Positions 10,205 to 20,966 of a stretch of DNA of 64,000 bases are shown here, one piece after another; positions within the stretch are counted from its first letter, which is position 1, and each line of letters opens with the position of its first letter. Origin of the DNA: Prosopocoilus inquinatus (taxonomy: Eukaryota; Arthropoda; Insecta; Coleoptera; Lucanidae); the NCBI GenBank assembly GCA_036172665.1, contig CM069873.1, positions 40,208,001 to 40,272,000 on the forward strand, read 5' to 3'. Below the pieces are notes generated by a model. It searched no databases, had not been told where the DNA came from, and saw only the letters and a program-made list of their open reading frames with translations. The translations under genes and the position numbers were made by a program.

Positions 10205-10504
10205 CTTATAACCTAAAATAAAAATGACTTTGACAGTCTTTGAAAAGAATAACAAGTTTAAATATATTTACAACAGCGTTTACAACATTCGTTTCAGATG
10301 ATGGAATTGTTTAAAATCTGGGATCTCAAACCTAATCAAAGTTCGTTTTTCTGCATTTTTCGACATTTTTTGCATCAATCGCTCCCAGAAAGTGTAGAGC
10401 AAACCTAAAATTAATTGAAAATTATATTGGTATGTGTACCGAGTTTAGTACAATGCAAGAATTCAATCGGGCGGTTCATGATTTTAAGAACGCAAATAAA
10501 ATAT
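10205..10504. other. No gene recognised
   Basis: AT-rich spacer; nothing beyond short chance frames. Confidence 0.4.
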
Positions 10505-10640
10505 CTATCTTTTTAAGAGTGATGAACAGATAAAACAGCGACAAATTACGTCTCTGCTGACGAAGCCCCAAGCAGGGCTGAAACAGCTGTACAGAGACTG
10601 CTCGATGTTTTCACTGTAATCAAAAACGATTTGCAGTAAT
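10505..10640 (+). repeat. Retrozyme-like repeat fragment
   Basis: It carries the hammerhead region and the following ATCAAAAACGATTTGCA block of the repeat at 4876. Immediately upstream, 10520-10541 is an inverted copy of the family 3' end (GATGAACAG..AGCGAC), so the fragment is rearranged. Confidence 0.7.
10550..10598 (+). ncRNA. Hammerhead ribozyme, best-preserved copy
   Basis: Stem I is GTCTCTG (10550-10556) paired perfectly over 7 bp with CAGAGAC (10592-10598). The core is CTGACGA (matches CUGANGA). Stem II is AGCCC/GGGCT, followed by GAAA (10580-10583) and a palindromic ACAGCTGT stem III. Cleavage is predicted after GTA (A10591), an allowed NUH triplet. The first stem is longer here than in the 5098 copy, and every required core residue is present. 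Confidence 0.82.
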
Positions 10641-10878
10641 TTTTTTTTTACCTTTTTAAGGTTAAAAAGAATTTTAGCTGAACCCAAAGCGCTCTTTTAT
10701 TCCTAATCTTTTGCATCAGTAGTTTACATCGCTGTATCAAGTCCCAGTGCTGATGATTTCAATAACATCTTTGCGTTAAAATAAAGAATATTCCCCTACA
10801 AACAGTGCATATGTGTGTGTTGACATCCACATTAGACCCCTCTAACTACGTCATAAAACTCATAGTTCCTGCTTTACC
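10641..10878. other. Left flank of element A
   Basis: AT-rich with no recognised gene. It ends in TACC (10875-10878), the left copy of element A's target duplication. Confidence 0.6.
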
Positions 10879-12218
10879 TGTTACCACCAAAAGATTTAAA
10901 AGCTAATACTCCTGGATTCCAACATCGTAATACTGGTAACAGATAGCGTTGTCTTTGGACAACTGGTTGCCACGGCTGAACTTGGTGGAGAATGGGCGGG
11001 GTAACTAAATATAAACAAATAGGGCGCCAGGGAATTACTATAACACTTTGATGCTTTCCCAAGGCCTCAATGTGCGCGCTTGAAGTATTCTCAATTTTCT
11101 CCAGGAGATTTTTCCTCTCTTGATGCGTTCAAAGTAGGAGATTAACATAAGCAAAACACGTTCAGTGATACGGTGTTTATTAACACACACATACACTAGT
11201 TGAACAAAATTTAACAATGTTTAAATTGTAACCTATCAAAACTTTAAATGATAACCATAATACGCGGGATGGACAGATCTGACCTCACAATCGGTGCTCC
11301 AAAGACACCACGAAATTTACGTAGACGTTACTTAAATATTAAACTAAGTTACGAACTATTAAATACGTAAGTTGCTTTCGTGTCCGGTAAAATAGTCGGC
11401 ATGCAATTCGAATCAAAATAATAATGGTATACGTCACTCTTTGTCGCTCAGCTGAGCTCCAGTTCCTGCGAGAAGCGTAAGATGTCACTAGTTGGTAGGC
11501 GCCGCTTCGTTCCAAGACGATTTTCAATCAGCAATGCTGCCAACGGCGGTCCAACTCCAGATGTCTGTCTCGCTCTAATGTCGCAACGGAGTCCAGCGAT
11601 TCAAACACAGGTGCGTTTCGTATTCGAAATGTTCACATACCCATTCGGGAACTGATACCAACGCTCAGTACTAATACTAATGCAATCAGTAACAATAACC
11701 AACAACAAACAAACGACTCTGAAAGGGGGCGAAAAAAACAACCATTAACCACGTGTAACGAACGAATTAATTAAACATACCTGCTACTTAGCAAACTCGT
11801 TGGACGTGAACGTATAAACGTTCCACAAGACTCGGGAGAGATATTTGCTTCCGGAAAATCCGTAGAAAAGTGGTTTTGTTTAAACAAACACAAACCGTCG
11901 ATAGCACTGAATATGCGTCTGCCCTCGCCCGAGTCAGAAGAAGGAATGCCCGTAATACACAATGGCCGCTGAAGAAGATGATTTCCGTTTTATAGACTAC
12001 ACAAAATGGCCAAACCAATGGGAAAATTATGACGTCAGAAGACGGAGATTAAACACCAATAAGAAATTATTAATTTGAAAGAATCGCTTCCTGCCGCGAA
12101 TGTTACAGCGTTGCCAGATGACACAACGCCGAGCGTTGCCGGTAGGCGTCCAGTAGCAACGTTGCCAGTTCTTAGCCGAATCGGAAATAAATGCGTAATA
12201 ACAAAATCGACTGTAACA
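10879..12218 (-). repeat. 3' LTR of element A
   Basis: 1340 bp, TG...CA. It differs from the 5' LTR by a 13-bp shortening near 11038 and by one T/G base in the AATGTGCGCGC context. It shares with the 5' LTR a 62-bp insertion (about 11716-11777) that is absent from both LTRs of element B. Confidence 0.93.
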
Positions 12219-12229
12219 ACTCCCCCTTC
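12219..12229 (-). promoter_or_regulatory. Polypurine tract of element A
   Basis: The minus strand reads GAAGGGGGAGT directly against the TG of the 3' LTR, the position required for plus-strand priming. Confidence 0.85.
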
Positions 12230-12961
12230 ACCAGCAAGGAAATTTTTCCTGAAAGGACAAATTTCAGAAACCCAACGCGAGTCTTCAAAGATGGAAAAGA
12301 AAACTGGTGGAGGCGCCACGCCAGGAAACGAAGAGGAGGACAAAAGAAGAATTCCAGTTGAAACACACCATACTGCAACCCGGGACGTGAGATGTTCCAA
12401 GTCAAACTTACCAGTAGAGAGGGTAGGAAGTGCTTTCACGAGATCTGGCACGCCCAGTCTCCCACAACACTCGCAAGCAGTGACCAACAAAAACATCTCT
12501 CGGCCAGAAAGGCTGAGCTGATCAATCCAACCAGAGGAAAGAAAGAAAGAGAGTAGAAGAAGGAGATAAAATTGAAATAAGGATAGAAAGAGAAGAGAAT
12601 GTTTCACGATGGATAAATACGTTCTTCTTCACAATCACGAAGCGTGCCAGTCATCACTCATATGCAATGTTCGCAAAGAGAGAGGGCAAGGAAAGTCTTC
12701 ACGTGATCCAACTTCCTTGTAATTCCCACAACCTTCGCAAACCGCTAGGTGACATCTCACAATCAACGAGACTGATTCAAAGAGTATTATCCATCCAAGA
12801 ACATCCGAAGATGCTCGATTCCACAGATGTAAAGAGGAATTCCAAGAATCTTTTAGGAGCCTTTTACTCCACGCAGAAGATACGTCGGGCGTATTCTAAT
12901 TTCATTTAATATTCAACCCGCAGGTCGAATCAAAAATGAAAAGATAGAAACAACCATAACC
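12230..12961 (-). other. 3' non-coding region of element A
   Basis: Lies between the pol stop and the polypurine tract. Open frames exist on both strands. The minus frame 12035-12607 begins with a leucine-rich stretch, but it runs into the LTR and its start is not kept in element B, where a short segment near 31805-31830 differs. I treat this as untranslated. Confidence 0.65.
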
Positions 12962-15900
12962 TTAGTCATCAGAAGGGCTAGGCTTAAGGTGTGAGCTATG
13001 CCACGTACCTGGCAAGATTTTACCATCACAATCCTTCAGCTCGTAAGCGTCTGTGGAAATTCGGCGATTAATGACGAAAGGACCGATAAACTTATCAGCC
13101 AGTTTGGCTGCGAAATGCTTAGAAGCGTCCGATAAAACAAAATTCTTTCGCCATACCAACTGATTTGGTTCGAAATCGACTTTACGCCTACGAAGGTCAT
13201 AACGGCATTTAGACTTTTCATAAGACTTTTGAAGACGTTCCTGAACATCTTGGTACAATCTAGCAAATTTACCAGAACGAGATTGAAAATCAGTTGGGTT
13301 TTGCTCAATTTCCACATTTATCTCGTCAGAGTCCGGGGTTTTCTCAGAATTAAGACTACCTTTGAGACACATTTCTCTACCGAAATTCAGGAAATACGGA
13401 GTCAATTTAGTAACCTCATGACGTGCAGTTCTCAACGCACAAGCAACCTTCGGTAAAAACAAATCCCATTTACGATGATCTTGGGAAACATAAGAGATCA
13501 ACATGGTTTTGATAACACGGTTGACCCTCTCAACAGGGTTTGCCTGAGCGTGATAATAAGAAGTGTAAGATGGTCGAACATGATATGACGTCAGAAGATT
13601 TCGATATTCACGGGATTTAAACTGGGCTCCGTTATCCGAGATAATAATACGAGGAACTCCAAAAAGTAGAAAAATATTCTCCTCAAGATGTTGAACTATC
13701 TTAGGGGTAGTAGCCTTACGAAGAGAGAAGCACATCGTAAATTTACTGAAGCAATCAGTTACCACGAGAATGTATTGGTTGCCTTTCGTCGAACGAGGTA
13801 GAGGTCCGATAAGGTCGATGCTTATGACTTCCCAGGGTTTTGAAATTTTTGTGTGCCCACCCATGCGTCCAGCAGGTGCTTTCTGTTCGGGTTTAGCTCG
13901 AAGACAAGTCTCACAACGCTGTACATACCTAACCACATCAGAACGCATTTTGGGCCAGTGATAATCTTGGGCAATACGGTTGTAGGTCTTATAAATGCCT
14001 AAATGCCCACTAGTGGGAGAGTCATGGCATTGACGTAAGATGTCAAGGCGATTTTCTTTCGGAACGACCTGTTTCCATTGACGATCAGCTTCAATGAGAT
14101 GGTAATAAGTACATTGGATAAATTTGTACAATTTGTCTCCCTCAACTCGATAGTCCGGAAAATTCAATGGGGAAGTCTTAACCTTACCGAGCAAATTCAA
14201 ATACCTGGCATCTTTCACATTAGCACAGTCTATGGAGTCAACAATTGGTACAGCACGAGAAAGGGCATCCGGAACGACATGTTCCTTGCCTTTACGGTGA
14301 ACAACGGTAAAATCATATTGCTGAAGTCGAACACTCCACCTGCATAACCGTCCAGAAGGGTTTTGTAGCCTATTTAACCATAACAAAGAATGATGGTCGG
14401 TTATTACTTGAAAGTGACTACCTTCCACATAGGGACGAAGCTTTTCAATAGCCCAAAGCATGGCCAACAATTCCTTTTCACAAGTGGAATATTTTCGCTC
14501 AGCTCTAGAGAGCGAACGACTCAGATAGCAGATGACCTTTTCTCCATCCGATTGCTGTTGCGTAAGTACCGCACCAACACCATAGTCTGAAGCGTCAGTT
14601 TGGATGACAAACTCTCTTGTGAAATCCGGGCATGAAAGTACAGGAGCAGAAACCAGATGCTCACGAATTTTCTCCCACGCCTCATCACAAGTTGTATCCC
14701 ATCGGTATTTAGAATTCTTACGAAGTAGGTTCGAAAGGGGTGCAATAATCGTTGAAAAGTTCGGGATAAAACGTCGATACCAACTTGCCATACCCATGAG
14801 TCTGCGAACTTCCGTGACAGTACTAGGCTTAGGAATTTTTAGGATAGCCTCAACCTTTTCAGGATCTACACGAAGACCAGTATTGTCAACAACATAGCCC
14901 AAATACTTCAGTTCATTACGACAAAAATGACATTTATCCTTACCAAGAGTTAAACCTGCGTCAACTAATTTCTTATGAACTTCGGCTAATACTTCCAGAT
15001 GTTTCTCGAAAGTCTGAGTTACAATAATGATGTCATCAAGGTAAACAAATACATGGGGTTCCAAATCTGCACCTATGACACGGTCCATAAACCTTTGAAA
15101 AGTTGCCGGAGCGTTATGCAAACCAAAGGGCATGCGTCGAAATTGGAATAAACCACGATTTGGTACCGTGAAAGCGGTGTATTGACGAGATTCCTCAGCG
15201 ACAGGTATTTGCCAATAAGCAGACTTGATATCTAGAGACGTGAGGTATTTAGCGTCTCGAAGTTTATCTAAAGTAGCCGATACATAGGGCAAAGGGTAAG
15301 CATCCTTAGTCGTAACCTGGTTAAGTTTTCTAAAATCGACACAAAATCGTACCGAACCATCCTTTTTGGGGACCAAGAGTATTGGAGATGACCAAGCGGA
15401 GTTTGACCGTTCCACAATTCCTAATTCGATCATTTTGTCAAGTTCTTTATTGACCATCGCTTGTCTAGCAGGGGATATCGGATAGTATCGTTGCTTGATG
15501 GGGGCACTTTCCGTCTTGATGACATGCTCAACCAAACTAGTGCAACCTAATTCCTTTTCGTCGACGTTATGGAAAAGTTTCGTAACCATTTCGTCAAGTT
15601 GGCACTGTTGTTGAGGATTGAGATCAGAGCGAGATGTAATATGCTCGATGGAACAGATGTCCTCATTACGAAAGGTCCACTCACCAGATCTTAAGTCGGG
15701 GACTATACCCATCAATCTCCAGAAATCTGCACCCAAAATCAATTTATGAGGCAGGTCAGGCACAACAAGAATGTCGATAATCTTAACGCGATCCCTTAAC
15801 CTAATCGGGGTAGTAATACTTCCAGGGCTCAAACAAGGTTGACCGTTAGCGACAGTGCAAGTTCTTTGATGCTTAATGAAAGGGAGGCCGAACGCCTTAA

Positions 15901-16132
15901 GAATTTCCCATCCAGGCCCACCGATTATTGTGCAGGAAGCACCAGAGTCCAACAAACCTGAGAATTTTATGCCAAAAATCGTTACTTCTAAGTAGGGTCT
16001 TTCATCGCCTACCGCGTTAGATAAAACATAATCAAGGCATGTCAAGATATGAGAAGGGGTGGTCGGTTTTGATAGTCGAAAGCATCGCACTAGACGACCA
16101 TCTAATGCGGAACTGAGAAGTTTTTTGAACAC
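12962..16132 (-). CDS. pol: Pol polyprotein (protease, RT, RNase H, integrase), element A
   Basis: 1056 residues, read by a -1 frameshift from gag. The annotated start at 16132 is only the first Met of the pol frame, just upstream of the slip site. Domains in order: aspartic protease (DSGA at 62-65, ILGADF near 132); reverse transcriptase with YLDD at 364-367; RNase H with TDAS at 512-515; integrase zinc finger H703, H710, C740, C743; integrase core D773, D833, E869 (35 residues between the last two, the DD35E spacing); and a GPF-type module near 1021. No chromodomain. It makes cDNA in cytoplasmic particles and integrates it. Open throughout with every catalytic residue present, so it is plausibly active. 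Confidence 0.95.
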   Translation of the reverse strand: MFKKLLSSALDGRLVRCFRLSKPTTPSHILTCLDYVLSNAVGDERPYLEVTIFGIKFSGLLDSGASCTIIGGPGWEILKAFGLPFIKHQRTCTVANGQPCLSPGSITTPIRLRDRVKIIDILVVPDLPHKLILGADFWRLMGIVPDLRSGEWTFRNEDICSIEHITSRSDLNPQQQCQLDEMVTKLFHNVDEKELGCTSLVEHVIKTESAPIKQRYYPISPARQAMVNKELDKMIELGIVERSNSAWSSPILLVPKKDGSVRFCVDFRKLNQVTTKDAYPLPYVSATLDKLRDAKYLTSLDIKSAYWQIPVAEESRQYTAFTVPNRGLFQFRRMPFGLHNAPATFQRFMDRVIGADLEPHVFVYLDDIIIVTQTFEKHLEVLAEVHKKLVDAGLTLGKDKCHFCRNELKYLGYVVDNTGLRVDPEKVEAILKIPKPSTVTEVRRLMGMASWYRRFIPNFSTIIAPLSNLLRKNSKYRWDTTCDEAWEKIREHLVSAPVLSCPDFTREFVIQTDASDYGVGAVLTQQQSDGEKVICYLSRSLSRAERKYSTCEKELLAMLWAIEKLRPYVEGSHFQVITDHHSLLWLNRLQNPSGRLCRWSVRLQQYDFTVVHRKGKEHVVPDALSRAVPIVDSIDCANVKDARYLNLLGKVKTSPLNFPDYRVEGDKLYKFIQCTYYHLIEADRQWKQVVPKENRLDILRQCHDSPTSGHLGIYKTYNRIAQDYHWPKMRSDVVRYVQRCETCLRAKPEQKAPAGRMGGHTKISKPWEVISIDLIGPLPRSTKGNQYILVVTDCFSKFTMCFSLRKATTPKIVQHLEENIFLLFGVPRIIISDNGAQFKSREYRNLLTSYHVRPSYTSYYHAQANPVERVNRVIKTMLISYVSQDHRKWDLFLPKVACALRTARHEVTKLTPYFLNFGREMCLKGSLNSEKTPDSDEINVEIEQNPTDFQSRSGKFARLYQDVQERLQKSYEKSKCRYDLRRRKVDFEPNQLVWRKNFVLSDASKHFAAKLADKFIGPFVINRRISTDAYELKDCDGKILPGTWHSSHLKPSPSDD

Positions 16133-17562
16133 TTAGGGCAAGTTCGGGTTGTCTCATTAGGCTTGCCACAACGGAAACAGTGTTTCTGAACAGGTATAGT
16201 ACAGCTGGCCGAAAAATGGCCTACCTTTTTGCAGTTCCAACATCTTTTGACTGTGTCCCTGGTTTGTCCAGATGGTTTTGGGCTAGAATCAACCGCGTTA
16301 CATTGAGCAGGGTCAGAAGGTATCGCGCTGACATAAGCTAAATCCGGTTCTAGAGAATGTCCTTTACGTGAAGGAGGTACATATGACTCAACGGCAACCT
16401 TTCGTACTTCCAATTGCCTACCCAGCTTCAGTAACTGTTCAATGGAATTTATTTCGATCAGTCCTAATTGATTTTGGTAGTAAGGGACCAGATTTTTGAG
16501 AAGGATCTTAATCTGTACGTGTTCAGGCACATGAGTATTCAAACGATTAAATAGATTGGTCATAATTGAGACATACATTCCGATAGATTCGTCATGACCT
16601 TGCGTACGACGCTTAATCTCTTCGAAAAGACGATCATCAAAATCAGGGGATTGAAATTCCTCACGCATAAGTCGCACTAAGTCTTGCCAAGACTGGCAGC
16701 GATGTCGATTTGCACGGAACCAAATGAGTGCTTTGCCACGGAATAAATCAGAAGCTGAGATTAGTAAAGTTGTCTCCGAGACGTTACGCGAAATGCAAAG
16801 TTCCTCAACTCGCTCTAAGAAAGCGTTAAGCGACACGTGTTTGTTGTCACCAGAGTATACAAGGTTCCATTTAGATACCGGGACCGACTTTAAATCGCTT
16901 GGCTTGGTATGCGCATGATCAAGATTAAAACTGCGTCTAGGATTTTCACCAATTGGACTTGACGAAAGAAAAAGCGTGTTACATGCACCAGACGAATTTG
17001 GTGGAGGCGCTTGAACTACGGGTGCAGGCACGGGTCTAAGATCGTTGTCAATTTCCATGTCTAAATTCCTGTTGTCATCGTTACTATGCATGCTCAAAGC
17101 TGTTACGTCACTATGACTTGGACTTAAATTAGGCGAAGACAGTTTTAGTCGCAGCGCATTAGCTTTCGCTTGAAATTGCATATTTAGTTTGTCTAATTCG
17201 GTTTTAATTTGACTGCTCGCATTTATTTCTGAGTCCGTGATAGCTAGACACCGATTTACTCGAGCAAAAGCATGTGCGAGCTTTGAAGAAGTCTTTTCAT
17301 AATAATAGTTAGTCGTAGTCCGGGTTAATGATTCAATAAGCGCACGTATTTCTATTACTTTCGATTGCAAGGCTGCGAAATCATCAACGAAGGGCACTGA
17401 ATATTCTACGGTAGTGAGACGCGATTCACTCTCTGCATGCAATAGATTCTTTAGTAATTCGGCTTTCTGCGAAACGTTTCCACCGTCAGTGATTCCACGC
17501 ACAAGCAACTCATATGTCAGTTCTTCGGAACTAAGTCTGTCAAAGCGCACTTTAATATCCAT
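16102..17562 (-). CDS. gag: Gag, element A
   Basis: 486 residues, capsid/nucleocapsid precursor. The ATG at 17562 is the first after the primer site (64 nt downstream of it). The N-terminal third is helical (LLVRGITDGG.., a motif also seen in the fragment at 48733). The central part is the Ty3-type capsid region (WFRANRHRCQSWQDLVRLM). A CCHC zinc knuckle lies at 441-454 (CWNCKKVGHFSASC) and a second cysteine cluster at 462-478. The C terminus overlaps pol by 31 bp, with the slippery site ten codons before the gag stop. Confidence 0.93.
   Translation of the reverse strand: MDIKVRFDRLSSEELTYELLVRGITDGGNVSQKAELLKNLLHAESESRLTTVEYSVPFVDDFAALQSKVIEIRALIESLTRTTTNYYYEKTSSKLAHAFARVNRCLAITDSEINASSQIKTELDKLNMQFQAKANALRLKLSSPNLSPSHSDVTALSMHSNDDNRNLDMEIDNDLRPVPAPVVQAPPPNSSGACNTLFLSSSPIGENPRRSFNLDHAHTKPSDLKSVPVSKWNLVYSGDNKHVSLNAFLERVEELCISRNVSETTLLISASDLFRGKALIWFRANRHRCQSWQDLVRLMREEFQSPDFDDRLFEEIKRRTQGHDESIGMYVSIMTNLFNRLNTHVPEHVQIKILLKNLVPYYQNQLGLIEINSIEQLLKLGRQLEVRKVAVESYVPPSRKGHSLEPDLAYVSAIPSDPAQCNAVDSSPKPSGQTRDTVKRCWNCKKVGHFSASCTIPVQKHCFRCGKPNETTRTCPKCSKNFSVPH
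16120..16126 (-). promoter_or_regulatory. -1 ribosomal frameshift heptamer A AAA AAC
   Basis: In the gag frame the codons are TCA AAA AAC, giving a perfect X XXY YYZ site. Slipping back one base enters pol and continues without a stop. The element B copy lies at 35389-35395. I have not modelled the downstream RNA structure. Confidence 0.88.
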
Positions 17563-17625
17563 GTTTTGCTATGTCCCAATAAATCTACCCTGAACGCAAT
17601 TCTAAAGTGAGTAAAGTTAACAAAA

Positions 17626-17645
17626 GCCCCACTACTTGGGCGTCA
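17626..17645 (-). promoter_or_regulatory. Primer binding site, tRNA-Lys-like
   Basis: The minus strand reads TGACGCCCAAGTAGTGGGGC five bases inside the 5' LTR. It resembles the tRNA-Lys(1,2) primer site used by several retroviruses (TGGCGCCC .. GTGGGGC), with a mismatch and small changes in the middle. Copy B is at 36895-36914. Confidence 0.6.
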
Positions 17646-17650
17646 TTTAC

Positions 17651-19003
17651 TGTTACCACCAAAAGATTTAAAAGCTAATACTCCTGGATTCCAACATCGT
17701 AATACTGGTAACAGATAGCGTTGTCTTTGGACAACTGGTTGCCACGGCTGAACTTGGTGGAGAATGGGCGGGGTAACTAAATATAAACAAATAGGGCGCC
17801 AGGGAATTACCTTCCCAATTGTCAAACACACTTTGATGCTTTCCCAAGGCCTCAATGGGCGCGCTTGAAGTATTCTCAATTTTCTCCAGGAGATTTTTCC
17901 TCTCTTGATGCGTTCAAAGTAGGAGATTAACATAAGCAAAACACGTTCAGTGATACGGTGTTTATTAACACACACATACACTAGTTGAACAAAATTTAAC
18001 AATGTTTAAATTGTAACCTATCAAAACTTTAAATGATAACCATAATACGCGGGATGGACAGATCTGACCTCACAATCGGTGCTCCAAAGACACCACGAAA
18101 TTTACGTAGACGTTACTTAAATATTAAACTAAGTTACGAACTATTAAATACGTAAGTTGCTTTCGTGTCCGGTAAAATAGTCGGCATGCAATTCGAATCA
18201 AAATAATAATGGTATACGTCACTCTTTGTCGCTCAGCTGAGCTCCAGTTCCTGCGAGAAGCGTAAGATGTCACTAGTTGGTAGGCGCCGCTTCGTTCCAA
18301 GACGATTTTCAATCAGCAATGCTGCCAACGGCGGTCCAACTCCAGATGTCTGTCTCGCTCTAATGTCGCAACGGAGTCCAGCGATTCAAACACAGGTGCG
18401 TTTCGTATTCGAAATGTTCACATACCCATTCGGGAACTGATACCAACGCTCAGTACTAATACTAATGCAATCAGTAACAATAACCAACAACAAACAAACG
18501 ACTCTGAAAGGGGGCGAAAAAAACAACCATTAACCACGTGTAACGAACGAATTAATTAAACATACCTGCTACTTAGCAAACTCGTTGGACGTGAACGTAT
18601 AAACGTTCCACAAGACTCGGGAGAGATATTTGCTTCCGGAAAATCCGTAGAAAAGTGGTTTTGTTTAAACAAACACAAACCGTCGATAGCACTGAATATG
18701 CGTCTGCCCTCGCCCGAGTCAGAAGAAGGAATGCCCGTAATACACAATGGCCGCTGAAGAAGATGATTTCCGTTTTATAGACTACACAAAATGGCCAAAC
18801 CAATGGGAAAATTATGACGTCAGAAGACGGAGATTAAACACCAATAAGAAATTATTAATTTGAAAGAATCGCTTCCTGCCGCGAATGTTACAGCGTTGCC
18901 AGATGACACAACGCCGAGCGTTGCCGGTAGGCGTCCAGTAGCAACGTTGCCAGTTCTTAGCCGAATCGGAAATAAATGCGTAATAACAAAATCGACTGTA
19001 ACA
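17651..19003 (-). repeat. 5' LTR of element A
   Basis: 1353 bp, TG...CA. Same content as the 3' LTR apart from the 13-bp length difference and the G variant at AATGGGCGCGC. It should contain the promoter (U3 at the 19003 side); I did not identify a convincing core promoter. Confidence 0.93.
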
Positions 19004-20330
19004 TACCGACGGCGAGAAAAGTTAATTTGAATCGCCAATAGCTTACGCAAGCAGAACTTTAAATCCCGCTGAAAGAAAATACACGACAACAGAAAAAGAA
19101 CTTTTAGCTATTGTTTGGTCAACTAATCATTTCAGGCCGTATCTATATGGTCATAAATTTGATGTTGTTACTGTTCACTAAGCTTTAAAAGGGATGTTTA
19201 ACTTGAAAAATCCGGGTTCGCGATTATTTCGTTGGAAACTAAAATTAGCTGAGTACGATTTAGATAAAGTAATTCACAAATCAGGTAAAACAAATTTAGC
19301 TGCAGATGCTTTAAGTCGGGTTCATTCTATAAAACAACATAATAGGGAAACAAGTGCAACAAATAATTATGCAAAATTTTTATAGGAACTTCAACAAAAG
19401 GTAATAGTAAATTCCCGTGTTAAAGAAGATACGATATCTGTTGATAATGTAAATTTAAATTTTTTTCCACGAAATATTAGTACTGTTCCAGAAGTTATTG
19501 ATTTACATTTAAATAAGGATTTAGAACTTTACGATTTAATTGACATCGATAATGTGTTTTATTTCGTGGAAAGAGAAAACTATTTCGGTAGACTTATTTA
19601 TGAAAACTTTTTCGATAATATATGTAAGCTTCAAAGTGCATTACCTGAAGAAACAACATTTTTAACAAAATTTGGAAACCGAGATAATTTAAAATGGGAC
19701 AAACTTAGGATAATATTACGTTGTGTTTAAAGGCGTTTCACTTGATTTAGTCATAATTAATAAAAATATTTTAAAAATAGTAACAAGAGAGAACCGTTAA
19801 TTCAACATGAGGTTCCCAAAGCATTCTGGATAAAGGTTGGTACAGACTTAATTGAATTTAAGGAGAAATATTATCTTTTGATCATGATTACTTCTCAAAA
19901 TATGTAGAGTTGGGATATTTACCAAACATATCAACAGAAGCTGTAATTACGGTACTAAATTCGGATCCTGATACTCAATTTACGAGTAGTTCTTTCAAAA
20001 ACTTTGCACAAGAGTGGGATTTTAAACATGTCATATCCGCAGCCAAATATTCCCAAAGCAGTGGCATGGTTGAACGACACATTCAGACAATTAATTAACA
20101 ATACGTTAAAGAAAACAGAATATTGAACGAAAAGATCCCTATTTGGCTTTACTTGAGTACAGGAATACTTCTATTGCACAGGACATACCGTCCCCAAATC
20201 AACTAATGTTTGGGAGAAATGTAAATGGATATATACCTATCTTTAACACGGGCTTTAAACGACATAAAAAGTCGATTAAGAAATTGTAAGACAAAAATTG
20301 TGCGATCGACAAGGTAATCAAAAATTCTAT
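19004..20330 (+). pseudogene. Ty3/gypsy RNase H and integrase remnant
   Basis: The plus-strand coding sense starts inside RNase H ([23 protein letters not shown] near 19045), passes NPGSRLFRWKLKLAEYD and the ALSR block (19310), and reaches an integrase core piece (LNSDPDTQFTSSSFKNFAQEWDF near 19945) and VERHIQT with the catalytic Glu. Several stops (for example 19180 and 19383) and frameshifts disable it. This family differs from A, B and C and resembles K02A2.6-type gypsy. The upstream half should lie left of 10875, but I could not recognise it there. Confidence 0.75.
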
Positions 20331-20628
20331 TATAAGTGTTAGGATGGATAAATAAGTTTTTGTTAATTCATGAAAAGATAAGTTCTTGTTAATTTCTTAT
20401 TCCCGATTGTGAGATGTCTACAGCCTAACAAGAGAAATAAATTCAGTACCGTCCCAGCTCTGGTCTTTGTATTACCCCGACCACAAATATTCTTTAAAAT
20501 GAATATTTAAACAAATTTACAACAGTGCGAAGATTAAAATTCGCAATTTAGTAAAAATGTGTTTGTGCAAGTGCAGTAACAGTGTTTTTTAAAGTTACAA
20601 AAAAGTAATAAATTTAAATGCAAATAAA
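20331..20628 (+). other. Possible LTR and leader of a gypsy element
   Basis: A TGTTAGGATGG start at 20337 and a TTTACAACA end near 20525 could delimit an LTR between the integrase remnant and the gag start. No second copy is in the window and no clear primer site follows, so this is tentative. Confidence 0.3.
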
Positions 20629-20966
20629 ATGTCGATTGGCAAAATCAACGAGTTTCAAATTGGGTCAAAAAACTGGTCCACCTATATCGCACGTTTGGAG
20701 CAGTTTTTCATTGCAAATCAAGTTAAAGAAGAAGCCAAAAAGTCAATTTTATTAACCGTAGTGGGTGATGAAACTTACGAATTAATGACTGATTTGTGTG
20801 ATCCAGACAAACCTTCAGATAAAACTTAATTGCTAACTTGCGTGCCAATTTTTGAATAGTTTAATGGAAATTGTTCAGGACCACCTGGAGCCTGCACCGT
20901 CGATTTACGCTGAAGGGTACAAATTTCGTTTACGTAGGCAAGAAACTAATGAAATGATAAGCCAAT
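20629..20966 (+). pseudogene. Gypsy gag N-terminus, truncated by Harbinger insertion
   Basis: 66 open residues (MSIGKINEFQIGSKNWSTYI) match the start of K02A2.6-type gypsy gag. After a stop at 20827-20829, coding sense continues in shifted frames (PAPSIYAEGYKFRLRRQET) right up to 20966, where the Harbinger terminus begins. No continuation was found to the right of the insertion. Confidence 0.65.

Larger units (their letters stand above)
10879..19003 (-). mobile_element. Complete Ty3/gypsy LTR retrotransposon A
   Basis: An 8.1-kb element on the minus strand: 5' LTR 17651-19003, primer site, gag, pol, ~730 bp of 3' non-coding DNA, polypurine tract, 3' LTR 10879-12218. It is flanked by the 4-bp duplication TACC (10875-10878 and 19004-19007), which proves a single integration. 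All protein domains are open. It is nearly identical to element B; only a handful of amino acids differ, so both are young. No envelope gene. It inserted beside or into older gypsy sequence (19004 onward). Confidence 0.95.

Noticed and set aside
12075..12521. 148-codon plus-strand frame, repeated at 31354-31800
   Set aside because: Antisense to the LTR and 3' region of elements A and B; its conservation follows from copy identity, with no domain.
12035..12607. 190-codon minus frame after element A pol with a leucine-rich, signal-like start (possible env)
   Set aside because: It runs into the LTR, its start is altered in element B, and the apparent hydrophobicity comes from a purine-rich tract read on the opposite strand.
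13036..13317. Several 60-100-codon frames inside pol and gag of A and B
   Set aside because: Shadows of the real gag and pol frames.
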